Positions 56,332 through 64,000 of a stretch of DNA of 64,000 bases are shown in pieces (within the stretch, counting starts at the first letter, position 1; each line of letters opens with the position of its first letter). Location of the stretch: NCBI GenBank assembly GCA_022579005.1, contig MU401471.1, forward strand, positions 200,345 to 264,344, in the 5' to 3' direction. Below the pieces are notes generated by a model. The model ran no database searches and was not told the origin of the DNA. It worked only from the letters and a program-made list of their open reading frames with translations. A program made the position numbers and the translations under genes. This DNA is from Poronia punctata (Eukaryota > Ascomycota > Sordariomycetes > Xylariales > Xylariaceae).

Positions 56332-59160
56332 TTAATGCTTTGATGAAGCATTCTCCAAAAAGTTAAGCAGGAAATTTCTATCCGTTGCCGACAGTGGCGT
56401 CGCGCTTCCACGCTGTGAGCCCTGAGAAGCAAACGACGCCAGCCGTGAGCGCGGCGCCGGAACTGGGATGTTTGTCTGCTCCAACTCGGCCGGTTCCTTT
56501 CCCTTGCCTTGGTCCGCTTCTACCTGTAGCGTTCCAAACATGGATAATAACGTATTTCTGTGCTCTACCGTCGAATTTTGCCGAGGCTTGACCATGGCAG
56601 GTGGCGCACGTGGCGAGCTAGCTGAACTGCCTTGATAATCTGCCATGGGATTCGGCATGCTGCCTTGGCTCGGTGCATATGGATAGGACAATGCCGTATG
56701 TGACTGTGGCTGAGACGCCGTCTGCTTTGGAGACTGCAATCTCGTTTGTAGATAAGACCGATAAGGCGACATATGAGGCGACATAGGACCCCGCGCCGAA
56801 CCCGGACTAGGCTGTGATCCAGGATGAGAGCCAGGGTGGGAGCCCGGATGGGATCCGGGGTTAGATCGCATAGAAACATGAAACTGGCCCTCGTGCCGGT
56901 TCTGTGGGGATAGAGGTGGACTACGAGCTGCCCTGCCAGGAGATCCGCCCCGTGACCCACGACTAGGGGGACGACGTAAGATAGAACGAGCACCATAGGG
57001 CAAGTTCAGCTCGGGCTTGTAATCCATCGGCTTTCCAGTTTCCTGCGCGGCCGCTTGCAGGACTTGTGCGGCTGACGGACCTGGCCTCATCCGTTGTTCT
57101 CTGGGTGAGCCTGGCATATTGTGGTCGCCTGGCGGTGGCGGCCTACCTTGGCCTTCTCCCTGGACTTGAGGAATTTTGGCTAGCTCGGTCCTAAAAATGT
57201 CCAACAAAGAAGCACGATGCTTATCCGGAACGGCTGCTGAACGGCTGCTGTTACTCGTAAAGGGAGCTGGGCCAGTGATGGTTGCAGCCGGAGGCGAGGT
57301 GGGTAGCAGAGTCGTACCGCTGTATTGGCTAGGTGGTTTAACAGCGTGCCCAGGTATATGATGAATATCGTCAGCAGTTGGAGCCTGCATACTACTGCTC
57401 AGAGGTGACGGACGTGAGGTAGAATGCTGTCCTGCTATGGTAGGGAAGCTCTTCCCCTTCAGCACGTTCAAAAGATTTGAAGAATGCGCTGCCAATGGCG
57501 GCTGTTGTTGATTTGCATGACTGTTGCCATTACCACCGTGAGGTTGGTGGTGGAAAGCCTGGGACATGTTCTGAGGGATGTGCTGAGCGTTTGCGACTGG
57601 CGAGGCCAAGTCACGCAACAGCATCGCCTTTTGAACCTGGGGCGGCAACGGTTGAGGGTGCAATATTTGGATAGGCGGCTTAGCCTGCTGATGTTGATCT
57701 TGTGGTGGTTGTTGTTGTTGTTGCTGTTGTTGATGGTGATGATGATGGTAATGGTGATGGTGGTGCTGTGTTTGTAATTGGGCGGGTTGGGTAACATCGT
57801 TTGAGATATAAACTTGGGGCCGCGGTCTGTGCTGTTGGTACTGTTGATAGTTAGACCCAACCCCTGCGTTGGCTTGTACGGGGTACGGATTGGCTGCGTA
57901 ATCAGGAAATTGCTGCTCCCGGGGCTGGTTGGGATTGTACTGCTGCTGCTGCTGTGACAGCGGCTGCGTTGCGGCTGCATATCCAACATCGCGGTATTCA
58001 TGAGAGTACTGATGGTCGTGTTCTGGCATGTGTGCCCCACTTCCACTTATCGGTTTCGGTTGCAGTATAGACAGTAACGCCTGCCCTGTTGGTCCATTCG
58101 ACGTTGACGAAGGCAATTGAAGGCCTTGTGTTGGAGGCTTGATCTTGAGTAAACGATGCAATTCCCGTGTCGCGCTATCGATATTCTCTGGATGGGCACC
58201 TAGAGAAGTGGACGACGGTGGCTCGTGTACCGTGTTATCATCTGTTAGGTTCTCCTCGAACAAGCCATAGGGCTGGTGATGTCCAGGGTAAGGTGTAGCA
58301 TCTTCAGGATCCAACTTCCTTTGCTGTAGTACCCACTGTCTTAGTTGCACCATGAACGGCGCAACCATGTAGAACCTATCTTGGGTAGTAGTTGTCGGGC
58401 CTTGGTTTTTTCCGGGACCCTTCTTTTTCCTATAAGCTGGAAGATCCGAGACTTTGAACCATTTGATATCCCCGATTTCCTTTCTTGTCCGGGTCTCGAA
58501 GACTGTATCCTCAGGCACGCCGCGGAAGACGTATAATCGCACCTGCTGATCATGCATAGTGACCTCGAGGGGATGCACGGGCTCGTTCCTTTCCACCAGT
58601 CCGGCCGCGCGAAGGTCAAATCCCGTCTCTTCGTATACCTCCCGCACTGCACAATCAAGATCGTCTTCATCTTTATTGATCTTGCCTCGTGGGAAGCTCC
58701 AACTTGACCCCTTCTTATATCCTCTCACCAGTACTGCTGCGTCCATTGCCTGGTTGAGCATGATGGCGCCTCGGACCGGTACTCTCGTCTTGTACTGCAT
58801 AAACTCCTCGAACGCTTTGATGTGAGTATCGGCCGAGAAAGAAGCAAGCAAGGGACAGTGTTGAAACATCTTGAGGCTAAAGGTCCGCAGGGACATGGAC
58901 GGCAAAGTCGGATCTGACGGTCGGATAAAATCTTCATAAAACCACTGGGCCTCCTCGATTTGGAAGCATATGCGAGCGACCGACGACAGGTCTTCACGCG
59001 GGAGGTTTATGATAAACCGGACGCAAAGGTCGTCCAGCCCTAGAGAGATATCGAATTAGCCGTTGCAACGCACTCAAAAGTTACCTGCCATAACGTCACG
59101 CGGGCCGATGAAGTCGTAGTACGACGTACAGTCTTCTAATGTCATCTTTCCTGTTGCCAT
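56332..59160 (-). CDS. DCP2: mRNA-decapping enzyme Dcp2 (Nudix hydrolase)
   Basis: Two exons, 59160-59130 and 59039-56332, give 912 residues. Splicing the GTACGT donor at 59129 to the TAG at 59040-59042 yields MATGKMTLED-W-LDDLCVRF, matching the Dcp2 consensus; a nearby GTAACT donor also stays open but gives an atypical N-terminus. The N-terminal regulatory domain (11-100) contains LDDLCVRFIINLPRE and EEAQWFYEDFIRP. The Nudix domain (about 105-250) has the full box GKINKDEDDLDCAVREVYEETGFD with the catalytic REVYEE. Box B is followed by a long disordered tail with Gln/His runs and tandem SHPG repeats. Short leucine helices in the tail (LHRLLKI near 304, LLNVLKG near 533, LLDIFR near 621, LLSMFG near 841, LLNFLE near 901) resemble the motifs that bind Edc3. 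The enzyme removes the 5' cap and commits mRNA to 5'-3' decay. Confidence 0.96.
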
Positions 59161-60268
59161 ATTGATCTCGACTAGTTTGCATGGCCGAAAATACCTAAGC
59201 GAAAGAAGGAATTGGAGAGGAACCGAATAGGTTGGTCGATATCCTAGCGTAAGTCGGCGGAAACCAGGACCAGCGCGCGTCAAGATGTGGGCGGGGCCGC
59301 TGCCGATTGCGCTCTCAGCGAATAATTGGACAACCCGTGAGCGAACCTTTGACCGAGTTTTTATGATAAGTTTGTGCTATCTGAGATCTCTGTATGGTGA
59401 GTATCAGCTATATGGTGATACTCGAACGACGAAGAGGAGAAGAGATATATCGCGTGCGCGGCGGGAAAATGAATGAGGTGGCAGTCGGTTGACTACGTGG
59501 ACGCAAATATACCAAACAAGGTCCAAACAAGGTTTGGGCAATGCATGAGTAGTACTCGTAGACCGGTAGAAGGCGCTCCCACTTATCGTGGAGCCCAACG
59601 CCAGGCCAGCAGGTAGCTACAGCCTACAAGTAAATGCAGTTGCTGATACTCGTAGGTACCCAAAGGCCAGCTAAGCTTATTGGCTCTTCTGTCTATAGAC
59701 TTAACCTCTTACGGTAGATTATGGACCCTGCCGCTCAATGCGCCTTCTTTTTGACCCTAGTTCGTAAAATCGAGCATCAGAGCAGCTGCCCGGCACTGTC
59801 CCTCTGTGTAGAGAAAGTGTCCTGTCTCTCTCTTTATTTACCTACCTCTCAGTACTGTTACACAGTTCTCTACACGGAGAGACACGCATCGAAAGTATAA
59901 GTAAAGAAAAGAGATAAAACCGGCCTAAGGTTATATAAAACTAGGTATGTTAAGTCTGCAGTGTCCCCCTAATCCAGCCCGTGACGACTTTAGTAAGCCT
60001 TGCTGTTCTTTTAGCATACATGAAAAGGTCATGATCGCAAAAGGCAGAGAGAAGAAACCGAGGCACAAGGACAGTTCGAAAGCCCAACCGCAAGTCCCAA
60101 ACCGACAATATAAAGCTTAAACGCCAGCACCCGGGCCGCAGCACTCCTTTACCATGATCAAGTTCAAGCACGGGACCGGGAGAAGGTACTAACCTAGGTT
60201 ATGTATTTATATCGAGAGTAAAAGGCTGCATTTTACAACTCCTGGCATCCCTAGTACGTGTACAGGGG

Positions 60269-60300
<32 letters not shown>

Positions 60301-61687
60301 TGCTAATTTCTTCCTCCAAGTTTTATATGGTCTTGGGGCGTTTAGAGTTTCTCCGCGCAACATGCGAGCTGTTCTTGGGACGTTGCTATATACCTACACA
60401 TAGGTAGGTAAAATATCGCAACTCCCAGCTGTCCTGTAAGATAACCGACGCGCACCACTCACGAACAGCTCGGCGCCGACCCTGTCACCCAGAACGATAG
60501 CTTCGGCGTGGGTAAGAAAAGTATATAATAAGCCATCAATACACATCAGAACATCATCTGATATTATTAAAGGCGATCTAATTCAAAATAAAAAGTCGTG
60601 TATATAAGAAGTCGAAGAATTACTGTCTGTCCCTTCGACCACTTCAAAGAGACTGTATTTCAATGATCTAATTAGAAGCAACACTACCTCAAGGGACACT
60701 ATAAAGCATCACAATATATCCGTATCTAGACACCTATCCTCTAGCTCTTAAAAAAATAAGCCAAGTCGTTTTAAATAAAAAGATGCTCGTAAACAATGAT
60801 AGGGTTGAATCGTTGGTCATCGCCAAGGGGTATCTAGAAATTGCCTCTAGGGGGGACTACATGTAGATGGTAAGTGCTACCACTCGCATCAGGTCATACG
60901 TTCCCAATTTCAACACCCCGATACCTTGTAGGTTTAGAGGAAGGGCGAGCAGGATGCGCAGTATGCTTTAGATACCTAGTCTAAGGTACCGTGAGGAATA
61001 TGGAGTACTCATTCCTTTCCGTTGCACCCATGTCCCAAGCTGAATCCTAGTAATCTATAGATTGACTATCGCGTGTGAGGCATTTACGGCCCAGTCTTTA
61101 AAGCAACAGCGACAGCACTGTGGATCATGTCAACAAGAGGTAGATGGAGGGGACCGTTCTAATTTTAGATCCCCGGGTGCTACCCGGGAACCGGCCCCAT
61201 GGTTTCGGGTCAAACAAGGTGGGCCTCCCAAGACCTCATCTCCGTAGTAGAATTACGCGTGTAAAAGTACCATCTGCGATGAATAATGTGGTGTCACCTG
61301 CGAACTAAGTTCAACATGAAAGCTACGAGACCTATGGGTCTATAATTGTTATCGGATAGTTCAAATCATTGTGATAAATTAGTGTGACAAATGTTGTTCT
61401 GCGCTGAGAGGTACAAAAAGCAAACACAACCAACAAGGTTCAATCTGGACAGAAGAATACAGGCCTCGAAAAGGGGAATTTAAAACAGACTTTGTAACAG
61501 GGTATCCGCAGTTCCGACAACAATCTTTTCAAGGGCTACCATTCTCAATTTCTTCCCAATTTCCTCCCACAGGCATACCCGTACGCCTACCTCATCCCGT
61601 CGCCTAAGATAAACCTTCCAGCAACTCGCGGCAAGATGTCAATACCCTCGAAAGGGAGTGTCGATAGGTAGGCTATGCGGAGACATC
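59161..61687. other. 2.5-kb intergenic region upstream of DCP2
   Basis: I see no gene. Two TACTCGTA copies (59553, 59647), a T-homopolymer (60269-60294) and an AT-rich stretch (about 60520-60800) are present. An open frame (59163-59283) continues in frame upstream of the chosen DCP2 start but does not resemble the family. An approximate inverted repeat with tandem AGAGA and TCTCTC flanks 59815-59890. Confidence 0.5.
60269..60294. repeat. Poly-T homopolymer
   Basis: About 26 consecutive T followed by AAAA. Intergenic, with no adjacent retroelement seen. Confidence 0.9.
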
Positions 61688-63429
61688 CTAGACCGTACCT
61701 GTCATTTCAGACGAGGTGTCGAAGTTATCGCCACTTTCATCATTGTCCTCGTCATCAAGGCGAAGCATATCAAAACGATTGCGAGCTTTTTTGGCCGCTG
61801 CTTGTACGGGTGGACGTCGTTGTTGACTCAGATGGGGCTGCGTCGTTCGCGTGGGTTCAAAGGGCCGATCGCACTCGTCGACGTCCCATTCTATTTTAGA
61901 ACCTTTGTATTTCCTGGATCGGAGTATTAGTTTCATTCTGTTGCCAAATTGGCCGTGACTTACGCGCGACTCATCATGCACGTCCTCGCAAACATTGCGT
62001 TGTGGACAGAGTTGGTCTTTATGTAACAGCTGCCGCCGACGAATTCGACCTTGATGACGGCTAGGTTATGAATATGTTCCAAATCCTCGCGAACGCTATC
62101 CTCGGTGTGCTGAGCAGCACATCGTCTGATTATCATATTACGACTAACGCCGCTGGCCAGCTTGTTGGCTACATGAGCGCTGAGAATGAACTGGCGCTCC
62201 GGCCATCGAACCCAAACCTAGTTTGCTGTTAGCAATAGAAGAATCCCGCAAGCTTTGAGGACCCGCACCCTCTTGTCCTTTATGTAGATGTCGTTCTTCT
62301 TGGCATGTTCATAGAACCGAGTTGCGTCTTCCTCTCTCACAAAGGATACGGAGGCGAGATGCTCAACACTCCGTAGAAACACGTCGAGCAGTTGACCGCC
62401 CCGCACTACGCCAGTTACATCAGCGAGAGTGGCGGAACTAGGTATACCACAAATTGTAACTGTCCGCTTGCACATTCGTGGAAACGAGGCCGGTTGAGGG
62501 CCAGGGGCTCGAGCAAAGGAACCAATGTGCCCGTCTGCCGGCCCGTCAGCTAAATGAGAAGGGGGGAAACTATCCCCCAAGTGGTCATTATTTCCCCATT
62601 CATGGTCCTCTTCGGACATAGGGGACCGGACCTTGGACCACGACGTCTTTCCGGATGTGTTGCGGGTGGCCGTGCCATAAGCACGGTATGAATTGGTATG
62701 ATGAGGAGAGTTTTGGTAACCGCCCTGATTAAGATATTCTCCCCCATTGGGCTGGTCCGGAACGTAAGGGTACTCATCAGTTACATAGGGACTGGTTTCT
62801 GGGCTGCCAATACTGTCTTGAACAAGGGTCTAAGAATAATGTAAGCAACCAGCACGGAACTTACATAGAATCACTAGATAGGTTAGGGTACTACAGGAGG
62901 ACGATGCCATGCCATGAATAAGACGTTCTTACCGCAATGTTCTCCTCCGTAACACCTGCCCCAAGAAGGCTCCTCTTGAGGTTTGCTATCAATAGTTGGC
63001 ACGTTAGCGCGATTACACGTAGGTGTTGAAAGACTCCGCCCGCAAGACATCGCCGTTGCTTACCAAATTGACGTGCAACTAGAAGAAGATTCTCGTATTC
63101 CTCCTTGGAAACCGGAATGATCGTATCTTCTTTGGTGCTAAAAGGAAACGCACCAATATCATGGTTCTAGATCCACAATGTTTTGTCAGAACACAAGTGC
63201 GTAGTGACTGCACATACACGACAGACGCACATAATTAGCCCTGGGAAACGCGACTTTTTAGCATATCGACATGGGGATACCAGTTGCCACGGTTGTAAGA
63301 TTAGAGGATGCCGTGGACTTTGAAGCACCCTGTCAAGGGAATGTTGGGGAATACATTGACTTACCTCCGTAAAATGGTCTCGAAATAGGCTCGGTCAATC
63401 GTAACCGAACTTGGTAATATAGGTGCCAT
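61688..63429 (-). CDS. Two-RRM RNA-binding protein, Nrd1-like (negative regulator of differentiation type)
   Basis: Six exons, 63429-63365, 63137-63064, 62985-62933, 62829-62269, 62217-61964 and 61913-61688, assemble in phase to 410 residues. Joins read ETILR-S-TKEDT, ARQF-A-NLKRS, ENIA-TLVQDS, KDKR-VWVRWPE and MMSR-A-KYKGSK. The introns are 227, 78, 103, 51 and 50 nt, mostly with CTAAC/CTAAT/CTGAC branches. Residues 25-65 are a short helical segment (KEEYENLLLVARQFANLKRSLL) also found in homologues. RRM1 lies at about 185-261 (RTVTICGIPSSATLADV, LASVSFV) and RRM2 at about 278-350 (NMIIRRC, REDLEHIHNLAVIKVEF, YIKTNSVHNAMFARTCMM). The pattern matches the fungal family named after fission-yeast Nrd1, which binds mRNA and represses sexual differentiation. 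The protein is much shorter than Nrd1 and keeps only two RRMs. A role in mRNA control is inferred. Confidence 0.82.
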
Positions 63430-64000
63430 GGCCAAGTAGAGTAGAGGCTAATACCTCTGGGATCAAACCTGGAAGTATAAACCGCGAAGCACGAAAGAAA
63501 ACGCGTCGGCCGGAAAGAAGAGAGTAAGAAATATATCAATCGCACCTCGATGGGTACTCGGGACTTTGGGCAAGATGGGTCAACGTGCCTGCACAAGTTG
63601 GTTACAGGCCACAAGAAGCGGCAAGGACCCACACCAGCCACTGCAGCAACATTGAGAACGCCGGCTGGAATTGAATACAGGTATCTTATTAGGTAGCAAA
63701 CTTTAGGTAGTAGTTTCTTCTAATTTCTCTTTTGTCATAGGTGGTTGGCAGGTACAGGATATGTATCGAACGCACCACCTAGAGGTAGGCGCGACTCTAT
63801 TACTGGTTCGCGTCGTTTGAGTTGGCCGCCAATAATGCAGTCATCGGGCAGACGTGGAGTATCTCTGTTTCCAACCAGGCTGGTACACTGAGTTGTTATC
63901 TCCCTTTGCTTTTCACGCACTGGATATCCGCGACTGCTTGGGCAAAAGCCCTTCCCTATAGCAAACAAAAGAAGCCGTCTAACTTTTGACAACACTTAAC
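63430..64000. other. Upstream region of the Nrd1-like gene, to the window end
   Basis: These 570 bp hold the promoter side of the Nrd1-like gene. A minus-strand open frame (63735-63995) has no recognised family and may belong to a gene beyond the window. No other feature seen. Confidence 0.45.

Noticed and set aside
59040..59084. Alternative 45-nt DCP2 intron (GTAACT donor)
   Set aside because: It stays open but gives an N-terminus unlike any Dcp2, whereas the GTACGT donor at 59129 gives the family consensus DWLDDLC.

Overview
The window looks like nuclear DNA of a filamentous ascomycete (Pezizomycotina, most likely Sordariomycetes; inference). Genes carry short introns, mostly 45-150 nt, with GTAAGT/GTATGT-type donors, CTAAC/CTGAC branch sites and YAG acceptors. 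Several products are typical of filamentous fungi: a Pex26-type peroxin, a two-RRM Nrd1-like protein, an alternative NADH dehydrogenase without an EF-hand, and a secreted CVNH protein. I found no convincing tRNA, rRNA, CRISPR array, intact transposon or secondary-metabolite cluster.

Layout. 1-5976 holds no supportable gene, only a GAAAG microsatellite and possible coding relics. 5977-14279 has two minus-strand genes: an F-box/LRR protein ending in a CaaX box, and a GNAT protein with a long repeat-bearing N-terminus. 17121-17941 is a secreted CVNH-domain protein (three exons). 18422-20071 (minus) is a Golgi-pH-regulator-type membrane protein, divergent from a mitochondrial ribosomal protein mL46 gene (20887-22052). 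23388-24835 is a tail-anchored Pex26-like peroxin. 25211-25710 (minus, Rds3/PHF5A) and 26502-27590 (plus, pinin-like) are two splicing-related genes arranged head to head. 28616-29794 is an epoxide hydrolase. 31345-35563 is a Drs2-type P4-ATPase. 37739-39659 is an alternative NAD(P)H dehydrogenase. 40440-42143 (minus) is a six-exon GNAT acetyltransferase. 43535-44593 is a single-pass membrane protein whose 5' structure is unresolved; it converges, 49 bp apart, on an amino-acid permease (44643-46294, minus). 48592-50013 is a conserved-looking unknown protein. 51010-53413 is a BRCT plus WGR-like protein. 54465-55629 (minus) is the ER SNARE Use1. 56332-59160 (minus) is the decapping enzyme Dcp2. 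61688-63429 (minus, six exons) is an Nrd1-like RNA-binding protein.

The genes are mostly housekeeping and do not form one pathway. Loose themes are RNA processing (Rds3, pinin, Dcp2, Nrd1-like) and membrane traffic (Drs2, Use1, GPHR, Pex26). The non-genic DNA is unusual: the octamer TACTCGTA/TACGAGTA occurs 16 times by eye, always between genes, and includes a perfect 14-bp palindrome. TACCTA/TAGGTA tracts are also spread through intergenic and intronic DNA. The most interesting single genes are the GNAT protein with spaced PHxRG repeats, the BRCT-WGR protein that lacks a PARP catalytic domain, and the membrane-protein gene whose best splice model needs a GT-GG intron. All splice models were built by hand from phase and family consensus and have no transcript support.
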